Position numbers and translations under genes: made by a program. Below are positions 21,461 to 32,479 of a DNA stretch of 64,000 nucleotides, piece by piece (position 1 is the stretch's first letter; each line of letters starts with the position of its first letter). Origin of the DNA: Heliopora coerulea (Eukaryota > Cnidaria > Anthozoa > Scleralcyonacea > Helioporidae); assembly GCA_030142905.1 (NCBI GenBank), contig JASJOG010000249.1, positions 310,001 to 374,000 of the forward strand, written 5' to 3'. The notes under the pieces are model-generated. The model was not told where the DNA came from and did no database searches. It saw only the letters and a program-made list of their open reading frames with translations.

Positions 21461-23500
21461 ACGAAACAGTAACCGCATGTGATCAGGCGACTGCTACTAA
21501 ATAACACTAGTGTCTGGTGGGCTTAAGGGCTTGTGTTTATGAGTCGGCTGTTTCTTTCATCAAGGTCTTATCATGACAGTACAATAAACTGGAGATGACA
21601 TTGAAAAGCTACATTGGTTTAGTTTGGCTGCAAACAAAGTCGAAAGTTAATCTGAATTACCTATGACGAACGTAGAAAGATTCTCGTCGCAAGAGTCACC
21701 TCATATAATCAGCGACTTCCACGAATCAATCGATTTCTTGTCCAATGTGATTTGCATTACGAATATATCGTCGCTAAAAATCATTTAACAACCAACACTA
21801 AAAATACTGCAAATAGCCAAAGGGTACAATAAATAGCCGAACAGTAATATAAATTACCGAACGGTGACCAAGTTAATGACTTTCCCCCTCTGAGATGACC
21901 ACTTTTAAAGCACTTTGAAAACAGTTCGATAACCAGAGGACCCATCGACGAACATATGCTTCATTTATCAATTTTGACATCGAGATATTTCCTTTGTAAA
22001 GATCATCAGCTTTCGCTCAATTCTAGCCTTGTTTAATGGCCTAAATATAGCTCTCTTTGAGATAAGCCATTTTGAGAACCAAGTGTCCAGTTGCGGAACT
22101 TTTGCTTGTTTAATCATCTTCGACATCCCCAAACAACATTTATACAGTTTTAGAACAGCTTTGCAAAGACTTTCAGTTTTATATTAGTCTTACCATAGAT
22201 AGCTGAATTAATGGCTTTAAGTTACATGTATAAATACTTCGTTAACTTAAACAACCTTTTCCATAACCTTAATTATCTTCCTCAACCTCGGTCTAATACT
22301 TCTTATAAATTCAATAACCTTATCTATGATACACGCATTAACTTTAACATACTTCATATAACAAAGGCAATATTCGTAACTTCTTATTGTAACTGGAACC
22401 TTTTATTCAAAGTTCGGTCATTACCCCGCTCAACGCATTGTGTTATCTAGTTCCTAACTCGAACTTTGGATCTACGAAATGTCGCCTTTCCGTAGCGTTT
22501 TTCGGACGACTAGAACTTTCGTAACTGAAGCTGGAAAACAAAAATTTGCAATATCAAAAACATATTTGGTGAACGAAGTATCGACATCACTGTATAAAAT
22601 CATTTCTAAGTTCAAATGGGAAGATTTATATGTTACGATTAACTGTTGAAAGGTATGCATATGATACAACACCATCAGTGTGGGATAAGATGAACTGCAA
22701 ACAAGAGCATTATTATAATGATGAGTATTGTTATGTTGGTGTGAAACGGTACAACTTATAATCACTATTGCCGTGATGGTAAGATTATAAGTGGTCGACA
22801 AGTGGCTGGAAACTTTATTAAAAAAAAACAAAAATAGTTATTTGTTTCGGCTTAAACCAAATATTTGACAAACAAAATTTTCCTTTTCATCGTCACCTTT
22901 GACCAGGAAACATCATTTTACAAGTATTCGGGCAACTTTGGAACGATGTTCACTTTCCTAAAAGCTCTAGCTTTAGATAATTCAGTCAATGGCTTTGAAT
23001 TTCCGAGATAAGCCACTTTGAAGCATTTTGAAGGGATAATATGTGGGCGTTTGTCAACGTTGGCAGACGTCCCGATATTGCCGGATTGCACTTGGTGCGT
23101 AACATCGATCTCTTTCAAGCACATCATCAGCAATGGTGGCTTAACGCATAGCCAGCAGATACGTTGAACTTGAACTTTAGCTCTATACCTTAGTCTCCGT
23201 TGCTTATTGCATGGTTAGAGAATCTCACCGGCCATCTCAATCACATTTTAGAATATCGTGGCTGCCGCATAGGACGCACACGTGTAACATTCGCCTCACT
23301 TTGACAAAAGTTTTAACAAAAAACTACCTATCGATCAACTTTTGCTTGTTTTATCACATTTTACCGAAGAACATCACTTTTAAAACATTAGAATCAAATC
23401 ATCGGGAAGACCCCCACATTGGGAAAACTTTCCAGAGGTCGTTCTGAGTTTATTTCAGAATCATATTCACGGTAAAACGAAGACGAAATTAGACCACTAG
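21461..23500. other. Gene-free stretch
   Basis: No gene recognised. Open frames of 70-120 codons (for example minus strand 22,472-22,831) match no family I know and are frame-disrupted or altered in unit 2. The counterpart 58,541-60,555 lacks about 20 bp near 22,445. Confidence 0.45.
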
Positions 23501-23514
23501 TCAACTAGAAAAGT

Positions 23515-23587
23515 TGACTTGATAGCTCAATTGGTACAGCAGCGGTCTGGATACCCGAACATGCAAGTTCGAATCCTGCCCAAGTCA
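23515..23587 (+). tRNA. tRNA-like gene or SINE head (unassigned, probable pseudogene)
   Basis: 73 nt with a perfect 7-bp acceptor stem (TGACTTG/CAAGTCA), an A box (tagctcaattggtacagc) and a B box (agttcgaatcctg). The anticodon stem pairs poorly, so no anticodon can be assigned with confidence. Preceded by a gtcaactagaaaagttgac hairpin, as at 4,300. Best read as a tRNA-derived repeat. Confidence 0.45.
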
Positions 23588-24265
23588 AATTTTCTTGTTA
23601 ACTATACCAGTGCCGGTTAATCATGAAATTCTTCATTGTTTTGAGTTATCAACCAAAAATACGCAACATACACACTTAGGGAGCCAAAAATAGCTCGGGT
23701 TATAAATGTAAAAAGAGGTGTTCTAGGTACGGAATCGCAATTCCAAATGAACGAGTTGACACTGGACCGTTCAGTCGCTAAGATAAAACCACAGAGATCA
23801 TATATCAACTAGAGAAGACACGATAGCTAAAAAGTAATGAATGAATATGGAAGCATTTTACCACAAATTCAGCCACATACCTTTTCTTTTCATGTGATAT
23901 TTTGCTGAACGGGTAATTGGGTTTGGAATTCCACGTGATTGCTCGCATTACAATGAGAACTTTCCATCTTTTGAACCTAGACTCTTGAGAATGGGGCCCT
24001 GAGCCTTTCTGGACAATTGCCCCAAGTGCCCCTGCATAAATCTGGCACTGATAATGAAACATACTACAGAGTAGTAGAGTACATGGTGATGTGTCGAGTT
24101 TTGTTAATGAAAGTAATGGCAGAATTTTCTTGGTTAGAACTTTCCCGTTCTTGGAAAATAAACGCCTCTACTCAAATGAACACCCCTCTAAAAGTGCAGA
24201 AATCTAATATATACCCATGGTGTTTATCTAGAAAAATACAGGATACAGTATGTACACGTGCATAC

Positions 24266-24449
24266 CTTTTCATTCTTCTTTCATCCATTTGAAAACCCGA
24301 ACAACTCGATCCGTTGAGCCAATAACTAATTCCATTTCCCCATCTCCATCTACGTCTGCCACAAGAGCTGTTTTGCTGTTTGTGGGTAAAGATTGATGGT
24401 AAGTGGCAACATCAAATCCTCCATCTACCACAGTCCATTCTTTGCATTC
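24266..24449 (-). pseudogene. ITFG2: ITFG2 FG-GAP exon, copy 1, with premature stop
   Basis: Encodes the FG-GAP block with TALVADVDGDGEMELVIGST and DRVVRVFKW, matching vertebrate ITFG2 ahead of the exon at 2,805-3,026. The acceptor (CTAATGCTAG) and donor (AAAAG/GTATGC) are intact. The codon that is AGA in unit 2 is TGA here (plus-strand tca at 24,270-24,272), a stop two codons before the donor. A product from this copy would end just after the FG-GAP loop and lack the rest of the protein. It may be a pseudogene, a null allele or a sequencing error. With the predicted splice sites the exon ends with one spare base while the next starts in phase 0, so a small exon or another donor is probably missed. 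Confidence 0.75.
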
Positions 24450-24676
24450 CTAGCATTAGATATTTGAACAAAAAGGAAAGAAATAAATTATCAACAAATT
24501 AAAAGGCAAATGAATGAATTCCTTATAAACTGCCAGGTGAAGTATCTGACATAGTTTGACACTGCTCCTGAGCTTAAATACTTTTGAGATACAGTAACTT
24601 AAAAAAACACAGCTCATGACCATGGATCATAAGCACTTAATCCAACTTTTAAGCTGAAGTAAGGTGACCATACTAT

Positions 24677-25056
24677 CAGTGGTGGTTTCATGGGGGCTGC
24701 AGCTGGAGGGCCTTGGCCCTCAAATTCAAATATTGGCTGTGACCATTGGTCCATGGCAACACTTGTCAACATATACAGTGATTATGTATGGGAAACAAAA
24801 GTTGAATGGAAGGTTAAGACTCATAATCAAAATTAAGGTGAAATAAGTGAATGAAAATGTATTTTGCTATTCTGATTTGAGCAACATCACACAACTGATG
24901 CATTATGTGAACTGTAATCTGAGCCCTTAATAATTTGTTTCCAGCATGAAAAATATAAATATGAACATCCAATTTGTTTCATTTTCAAGTAATGCTTCAC
25001 TATTATGCAAAACCACTACTGCCCCCTACATTTTTCAAATTCTAAAACTGCCACTG
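24677..25056. mobile_element. hAT-type MITE, 380 bp
   Basis: Ends cagtggtggttt / aaaactgccactg are imperfect inverted repeats. Perfect 8-bp duplication CATACTAT at 24,669-24,676 and 25,057-25,064. No coding capacity. Confidence 0.85.
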
Positions 25057-25064
25057 CATACTAT

Positions 25065-27740
25065 GTCAAATTAATGGTTGTAATGGTCCAGAGCAAATCC
25101 GATTGAATCAAAACAGTGAAAACACTGCACTTTATTACAGATATCATGTCAATATAGTCTGAAATAGGTTTTTTATGTATCCAAGAAACACAACTGTCCA
25201 TTCAAATTGAAGATTTTGTTCTTTTTTAGGAGTCCATGGACCATAAAAAGTTGCCCTCTTTTTCATCCAGTTAAAAGTTTAACAAATTTAAAAAGCACTT
25301 TCATTAGTTCTCTTGTTTACCAAATTTTGATCACAAAACTTACTTTTTCATTAAATTAATGATCTCAACCTATAGCAACCCATTTCTTCTGAAGCGAGTG
25401 TTAAGCCATTCTTGTCCCAGACTGCATTTATTATTCTGGTCTGAGTCAAGTCCAAGATATTTGTTTATCAGAGGGAAATGGGCATTTGTGGGCAGTCTGA
25501 TCTGTATGAATGGGTTACAAGCAATTCAATATGCTGGATAACAAACTTACCGTTGTAAAAGCTACAGCAACTGTCAGATGTGATTACAACTACATGTTGA
25601 ACTTTTCATAACATTGTTCAATGCCATGGCATAGGATTAGCAAGCCAAATTAACCCTGATCCTTTTATTAAATTACTATTAATTTTTTTAAACATCTAAA
25701 GTTCAGTGTAACCTTCAACCTACCCATCAACTTCATAAATTAGGCAATTCTCAATATGAATTCTCAAAATTGGCCTGGGTGAGCATAACCAGACCCTGCA
25801 TTCCCTCCAGGATTTATGAAACTTAAGGTACCCTACTTTAGGTAGACAAGATGGCATTTTGGCAAAGTCAGGGACACTTTCTTTCAGTCATAGACACTTT
25901 AATTTATTACTACATACATGCAAAACAATGTTGAGGATTTTTGACAAGCTATTGGCAGCACAACAGCATGCCAGGAGTTTACTGTTATTAGCACAGCAGT
26001 ACACAAACTTTTTCAAAAGCATGCATGGCAGGTCGCTACCCTTAAGTTGCCTAATAGAAACACTGAGACTCCCAACCAGACCACAACACATGCATTTCAG
26101 GACTGTAGCTGATGAGGCAACAAGTAGGGCAGTTGCTCCCAATTTTTTTGCAGATCAAGTTCTTAAAGGTTGCTTTATTTGTGAAGTACAAAATTGGGTA
26201 CACCAAAGTTCCATGCAGTTTTTGGCTTGACAAGATTTCTATGGATTTATGCCTTTCTTTCCTGTCGTGTATATTGAAAGATATTACTTGTTTTCCTGCC
26301 AGTTGTTTGCTGTAGTTTTCTTTTTGGTGTGTTGCACACATTGTCTTAATAGTAATGCAAATAGAATTGTGGCTGTAGGAAGCTTGTAATTGTACACAAT
26401 GTCAAAGCAGGTCCTATTTTATTTTGGTAGCGTGATTTAAATTTGTTCAAACCATTGAGCCTCAGAATAGTGCCAGATTTGTTCCTAATAAATCTGGGGG
26501 CTCATTTGAGAACTAGCAGTCTACAGCTGCCCCACTTCACTTTTTGCTTCCTTGCTACAGCCCTGCATTTCCTTTGGCTTCTTGGATGTTTAATCCAGAC
26601 CTGCTCTGTGGACCATGGAGACAAAATTTTAAGGAATCAAATGGTTAACCTTTTCATCCCTCCTACTGGCCATCTTTGATTAAGGCATTAACACAAATAG
26701 TAACACCCAAATCTTAACAAAAAAATCCTTTCCAACATTAACTGTTGAGAGGCAAGGGAGCACTTTAGGATAGGCACTAGCCCTGGGTATTTAAGAGTTA
26801 ATCACTATCTTCTTAACCCATTAAGGGGCATAGGCCTATTTTACACTGGCTAATGGCAGATGATTTAATTTACTTGTCACAGGGATGAGCCCTGCATGTT
26901 AAAGAGTTAAATTCACCAGTGATGACATTGCATTATTTTTGTCTTGAGGTTTTTAAATTCATTTCAGACAGTATAATAGACAGAAATGATATGGCTGTTG
27001 GAGGCACACGATGTACAAACTTGAGCCATGCTCCCTGCATCCAGGTCAGAAACAGGTTATTGATTAGAAGAGGCAAAACTTTTGATTGTAAGGTTCATTG
27101 ATTGTAAGGGGCAAAATATTAACTTTAATTGTAAGGGACAAAACAGTTGCCAGGAGTGATGTGAATTTTAGAAGTCCTTGGCAACATGGTCAACATAAGT
27201 TTTGCCACCTTCTTGTATCAACATCACTTTACTTTCACTGGTGTGTTGTGCTCAATCATGATATATGTTAGTTTGGGATACAAAGGCTCAAACCTTATTT
27301 TTTTCTATCCTAACCCAAAAATGCCCAGGTAATGTCATTTTCTTTTTTATCTAGAAGGCAAAATATTAGCTTGGCTGTAAATAAACCACTTTCAAACATT
27401 TATTTTCATGTAGAGGACCAACTTATACACAGGAGTTTCAGTTGGTTTGTGTTTCACCATACTCACTGCAGTGCCAAATATTTTTTTTTCCTGCATCTTT
27501 GTGTTATTGTAAAGATGGCTGATCATATTGACCCATGTACATGTATAGGTACTGGTACTAGAACTTCAAATATGTGTCATGAGCCTGTGTGCAAGCTCCA
27601 ACCAAATATTCTGGTGTAGTAAACATGCAGGTTACTAATCTGAAATATGTTTGAAACAAACTGCACATGATGAAATAAATATCAAGTCAACAATGATTTT
27701 AGTGATGAGAACAAAACAGGTTTATATCAGTAACTGGTTG
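25065..27740. other. CpG-poor stretch without recognised exon
   Basis: No exon, RNA or complete element was identified. Unit 2 (62,122-64,000) differs by small indels and one ~65-bp insertion near 63,237-63,300. Confidence 0.4.
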
Positions 27741-28088
27741 CAGGGCTCAAATTTTATCATGGCCATTGTGGTCATGGCCTCTGATAAAGGAAAAATGACC
27801 ATAGATAAACTGTAATTGTACTCAAAATCCAAGGCCACTTTTAGCCCTGATGGATATCTCATGAAAGAACACAGTCACATATCTCACTAACTGGCTAATA
27901 TAGCTAGTAAATAAATAAAATTTAGCAAGGAATTCAGGCAGTTAGGAAGATACAGCACGTCTACTTTCCTGAAATACCTACTAGAGACCAAAAATAGTCT
28001 TGGAATTTCAGTACAATTTTTTTATCCATGGCCATTTTCCTTTTATCACAGGCTTTTGCCATGATGACCAGGGTAAAATTTGAGCCCT
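27741..28088. mobile_element. Inverted-repeat element, possibly hAT MITE
   Basis: The left end cagggctcaaattttatcat is an inverted match of the right end (ggtaaaatttgagccct). The interior carries repeated ccatggcc/ggccatgg blocks. No clear 8-bp duplication, so the superfamily is tentative. Confidence 0.55.
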
Positions 28089-28149
28089 AAATTTATATTA
28101 CATTACATAGCCATAAAGTAGATGAACGATCTTCAAGCTCGATACTCAG

Positions 28150-28420
28150 AAAATGATTTCTGAGCCCAAGACGGGGATCGAACCCACAACCTTCTGATAA
28201 CAGGTGAGACGCTCTAACCATTGAGCTACCAAGACTCAGATGGTCAGCTAAGGTGCAAATTCGATATATATGTGCAACCTAAGTGGAAGCCACTATATAT
28301 TAATAATAACTGAAGCAGTTTTTTAATGTTTGAAGGTTGCGGGTTCAATCCCTGTCTGGGGCTCAGAAATAATTTTCTGAGTATTGAGCTTGAAAATTGT
28401 TCATCTACCTTAATATATCC
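28150..28420. repeat. Inverted pair of tRNA-derived SINE heads
   Basis: The left head (minus strand) has an A box (tggtagctcaatggttagag) and a B box (tgggttcgatccccgt). The right copy (plus strand, from about 28,335) has the B box (cgggttcaatccctgt) and the same tail (ctcagaaataattttctgag). The ~100 bp between them is AT-rich. Confidence 0.65.
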
Positions 28421-28580
28421 AAGCTCTCACGTTTCTCAAACATTAAAAAACTATTACATAGCCATATAAACATATCCCATAGTCTAACTTTGAACTGACT
28501 GAAAATTTTTTTACAAGGTTACCTTGTTGGACTGAAAATTTAAAAATGTTAATTTCTACTGACTCCATAGTATGAAGTAC

Positions 28581-28998
28581 CAGGGGTGTAGTGGAGGGGG
28601 GCTCAGGGGGGGCTGAGCCCCCCTTATTAAAATTCCATGGTAATTTGGGGGTGCTGAGCCCCCCTTTATATTTTTTTGCAGAATGTGTCACTTTAATCAT
28701 GTTTGAATGTTATGTGAAATTTATGTAAAAATATTCAGTCATTTCCAACAAGAATGATTTCAGTAATTTCTAGTCAGCCATAACATGTGCTGCCCATGTA
28801 CTGATTGTGGCAATTGTATTCCTAATATTTTACCTTTTACAAACACAGAAACACTGTTAAATTTTAATTACAGAATTACTGTTAAAAGAAATAAAAAAAT
28901 AGCATTTTTCAAGTTTATCATTTTTTCAAACCTCCCCTTATGTTCATGACACTGTGTTGGTGAGCCCCCCTTGTTAAAGTTCCAGGACTACACCACTG
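28581..28998. mobile_element. hAT-type MITE, 418 bp
   Basis: Ends caggggtgtagtgg / actacaccactg, with an 8-bp duplication TGAAGTAC / TGACGTAC (28,573-28,580; 28,999-29,006; one mismatch). Both ends hold complementary gagcccccctt blocks. Non-coding. Confidence 0.75.
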
Positions 28999-29006
28999 TG
29001 ACGTAC

Positions 29007-31006
29007 TATATATATAATTTTGTTACATACACTGTAAACAACTAAATGCATTTACTACAATATTCAACAAAAACTGCTGGGTAGCTGATGTGAAAAATAT
29101 AATAGGACTTGACTCACATCTGTGGCCAAACAGCTGAGAGTTTAAGGCTTCCAAACTGAAGAAGTTTAACCACAGGTACAGTACAATCTAGAGGATTTAG
29201 TCAATGATCTAATTTTTACAAGAACAGCTAGGGACAATTAACTACTAAATTTAAATTTCGCTGCATAAATTCCTTATGATCATACTAATAGCCCTGTATA
29301 AGAAAATTCCAGCTTTCCTTATAATACTGTATTATTCAAAACTTGTCAATAGCAGAGTTCATCACTAGTAAAAAAATAGTAAAAAGTCTAATATTTTCAA
29401 AATACACTGTACAAAGCTTTAATGACATTTGGCCATCTATCTGCAAAGAACTTTTTAAACACCATGATTGAAAAGTGATATGCAGTTTTCCTTTTCTTAA
29501 TGCAAACGTTGTGTCATTTGCCATATGGCAAGTGAGGTGATGTGAAGGTAATTCGTAATTTCAGTCCATGAATCTGGTACTTGCAAAATTCCCAATAATG
29601 CCAGATTAAGCTAATCATCTCTTGAACAACCTCATCCAGTGCAACATGCAGATACTGAGATTTCTGTCAGAAATTTGTCAAAACCTGGTTATAACAGGCA
29701 GAAGCAGACTTAGGTGGAGGCACACTGGACACATGCCCCCCCCCCATTTTTGATTAGTTGCCATGTGACTTTAATATGCTTCGTTACAAAACACAAGCAT
29801 TAAACATGTTGACTACCAAGAAGATTGATGATTATTTTAGAAGACAAACAGCATATAGCCAAGAAAATAAAGAGTCAATAGAAGAAATTCAAGTTCAAAA
29901 AACACTGTAAGTGAGAGTAGCATAAAAATTCTTCCACTAAAACACCACATTATTGCATGAATTTGAGAAAAAAATTTTTGCAACCCCCCTTTCTCAAAGT
30001 TCTGGATCAGCCCCTGTATAGATGTATGTTACTTTATGACATTAAGTGATTAAGAACTCATGTTTACTATATGAAATTTACCCTCAATACCACAAAGATA
30101 ACAAGGTGTTATTGGAGAACATCAAGCTCTCATTCCTGCTAAAGGTCAAAAGACACATTTTTCCCAACATGTCGTGGTTGGTATCATTTCCCCAAAACTC
30201 AACTTTGCAATCTATCATTTTCACTGGGCAAATTTTATTGTGTCTAGCTTATAATTTAATTAATACATTATTAACTCTAAACCATTTAGAACCATTTTAG
30301 CTAACTTAGTGCACTTAAGAGCTTGAAGAAGTGTCATTTTATTTATATAATCTGGTTTGCAAAGATCTCTACCATATCCTTAATGAAAGATAAATAAAAA
30401 CCTTCACATGATTCTGTGCCTAATTCAAGAGGTACCTTTAACCAATGTAATGTATCACAAATATTAATATTTTTGGCAGCAAACAACTGAGAGATATTAA
30501 TATTTTTGATGGCAAGTTTTTAACACCATTGACTTTGATACACAAAGCTTTTATTAGATACCTTCACACCAACGGTTGGAAGGCGTCCGGTTATCTCTGA
30601 TACCACGCTGGGTGTCATTCATTGACCTCTCTACTAACCATGATGAAAATTGGATTTGATGCAAAACATCTCAAGGTTGACCTCAACATTCATTAGAATG
30701 ACAAATCGACGCCATTAAACGATACGTATTTCATATCTTTTTTCAGTTCATTGTAGCCACTAATGTTCTCAATTTTGTAAGAATGAAAACGATTAATGGA
30801 GATAACCGTTAGATTCGCCAGTTTTCATTCTCTGGGTAAACAGACAGCATGCATGCTGTAATTTAAGCACGCTAACCTCGTTCGGATTAAACTGATTTCC
30901 AAGAGGGGCGTGCGGTATATACATATAATTACATTAAAATAAAAGACAAGTAACAATATATACATGCGAAGAATGATTAAATTGGAAGATTAACTTCGGT
31001 GAAATT
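29007..31006. other. Gene-free stretch spanning the right edge of the CpG-poor block
   Basis: CpG density rises sharply at about 30,560 (aacggttggaaggcgtccgg). That could mark a promoter for the minus-strand gene on the left, but no TATA box or first exon was recognised. About 29,700-30,015 resembles another decayed MITE (gatcagcccctg edge). Confidence 0.35.
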
Positions 31007-31873
31007 TTACCCCAGGCTGATAGAAGAAATACCTTTTGTAAAAGGGCTCAAGGATTGAATACCTTTGGCTTCATCGGGTAGGCTATTCGATAATTTAGCC
31101 GCGCTATAGCTAAAACTGTTTTTTAGGAATTCCGTTTTAAGCATAGGGATAAACAGACCAGTCGATGATCCCCGGAGATTGTAATGCTGGGAAGCGTCAG
31201 TTGACCGAAACACCTCAATAAGCACTCCTGGAGATAAATCATTTACAATTTTAAACATTAATCTTGCAATAAAAAAAAAGCGCGACGCTCCCTCAAGTCC
31301 TCCATCCAAGCTGATATCGAGCTAACTCCAACTGGCCATGTACATTTGGACAGTCAGTGATGATCCTAGTAGCTCTATTCTATAATGTTCTGAACGACAT
31401 GATAATGTAACACCAACAGAATCCCACACTTCACAACAATCGAAGTGTGGTTGGATTAATGCATTATAGACTGACAATAGAGTGATACTATCAATGCACC
31501 ATTTTAGTCGTCTAATTACCTCAGTACCCATGGATATTGGCTTCGATAATTTCTCGATGTGGTCCTCCCATGATAAAGATTGATCTATCAAAACGCCCAA
31601 AGCTTTTGTAACCTTTACTCTCTTCATCGGTATATCACCAACGAAAATGTTGGGCTCTTTCGCTAAATTTCTTAGGTTGAATCGCGAGCCAATCAACAAA
31701 TATTCAGTTTTAACTAAGTTTAGACTTAGCTTGTTAACCAAGAGCCACTCCCTAACGTTTTTAAGGTCATGATTTATAGCTTTTTCGACTTTTTCAATTG
31801 AGTCACCAGATCCGGTCAAAGTAGTGTCATCAGCATACATTCTAATCGTCGTATGTCTCAGACAGACTGGCAA
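31007..31873 (-). pseudogene. LINE reverse transcriptase remnant (CR1/L2-like)
   Basis: 31,322-31,873 contains the catalytic motif MYADDTTL near its start, then an NKLSLNLVKTEYLLIGSR block and a thumb-like LGVLIDQSLSWEDHI block. 31,007-31,309 continues in another frame with LMFKIVNDLSPGVL, a YNLR motif and a SYSAAKLSNSLP block, typical of the LINE C-terminus. A frameshift near 31,310-31,360 separates them. No endonuclease or first ORF. A dead 5'-truncated copy. Confidence 0.85.
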
Positions 31874-32207
31874 ATCATTTTTGTATTACAAAAAGAGAAG
31901 GGGACCCTGTTTACACAAGAGCCGTCGATGGTTTCGATTATTTGGGCATGGCCCAACAGCTATCTGTACAGATAAAAAGTGAACTGAATGATCAGCAATA
32001 TGCCCATCATTTATGATGGGCAGAATGTACTATAACTCCCCCCCGGCTTCCGCGAAATAAACAACGGAATCTTTATACGCTAGTTAAAAAGAGATTTAGT
32101 TATGTAAATACTAGTTGCACGAATGTTCTATCATCTATTTTGGCTGACTTTCAAGGAATGCTTGTTATATCAGAATCACACTAAGGACAAGATATTTTAT
32201 ATTTCAG
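31874..32207. other. Gene-free stretch
   Basis: No recognisable feature apart from possible remnants of the LINE 5' side. Confidence 0.4.
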
Positions 32208-32312
32208 GCTGGTAGTTTGGTTATTTTAGTCCACGCCGATCGTGACTTAAGAGATTCAAATGAAGAAATCCTCGAGAAACAGTTAACATACAAGTCCAAT
32301 TTTGAACTTCAT
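32208..32312 (+). CDS. Possible internal exon, unidentified protein
   Basis: A 105-nt stretch open in one frame (35 codons, including GSLVILVHADRDLRDSNEE). It lies between a strong acceptor (tattttatatttcag at 32,193-32,207) and a strong donor (gtaagag from 32,313). I do not recognise the protein. No partner exon was found nearby, so this could be chance. Confidence 0.25.
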
Positions 32313-32390
32313 GTAAGAGGACTCAGCAGCGGGTATTGCCGAGAAGTTCACGGTCAGGTTCGGTATACAATTACATTATTACATCAATCT

Positions 32391-32476
32391 TTAACTCTTT
32401 TTGTTACGAATCCAACTGTGAGTAACCCCAAACGATTTTGCTCGTCAAGGGGAGACGTCTTAGGCCGGAAAGGGGA
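32391..32476. repeat. TTAA-type ~100-bp dispersed repeat, copy 3
   Basis: ttaactctttttgttacgaa to cttaggccggaaagggg, related to 1,918-2,018, with cgtcaaggggagacgtct in the middle. Confidence 0.6.
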
Positions 32477-32479
32477 AGG

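Larger units (their letters stand above)
1..26899 (+). repeat. Left copy (unit 1) of the large direct repeat
   Basis: The segment aligns collinearly with 37,807-64,000, differing by scattered substitutions, small indels and a few whole-element insertions. Corresponding landmarks are the two ITFG2 exons, the peptide gene, its pseudogene, the Tc1, Harbinger, Penelope-like and TTAA elements, and a SINE. The left copy alone carries the 755-bp hairpin insertion at 16,664-17,418 and a longer (TA)n tract. Its left edge lies outside the window, and its right edge cannot be seen because unit 2 runs off the window end. A haplotype misjoin would give the same picture. Confidence 0.95.
24450..30560. other. 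CpG-depleted block (probable methylated gene body)
   Basis: Over 24,601-27,000 only about seven CpG dinucleotides are present by eye, where base composition would give several tens. Most 60-base lines to 30,550 have none. Sequence to the left of 24,450 and right of 30,560 has ordinary CpG density. The unit 2 counterpart starts at 61,507 and runs to the window end. In invertebrates such depletion marks historically germline-methylated transcribed regions. The block starts next to an ITFG2 exon, so it may be the 5' half of that gene, but its N-terminal exons were not recognised. Confidence 0.7.

Noticed and set aside
29118..29187. Possible 70-nt minus-strand exon (donor GTGAGTC, acceptor ctctag) as a missing ITFG2 exon
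   Set aside because: The acceptor tract is purine-interrupted, the length is not linked in phase to another exon, and neither open frame resembles the ITFG2 N-terminal part.
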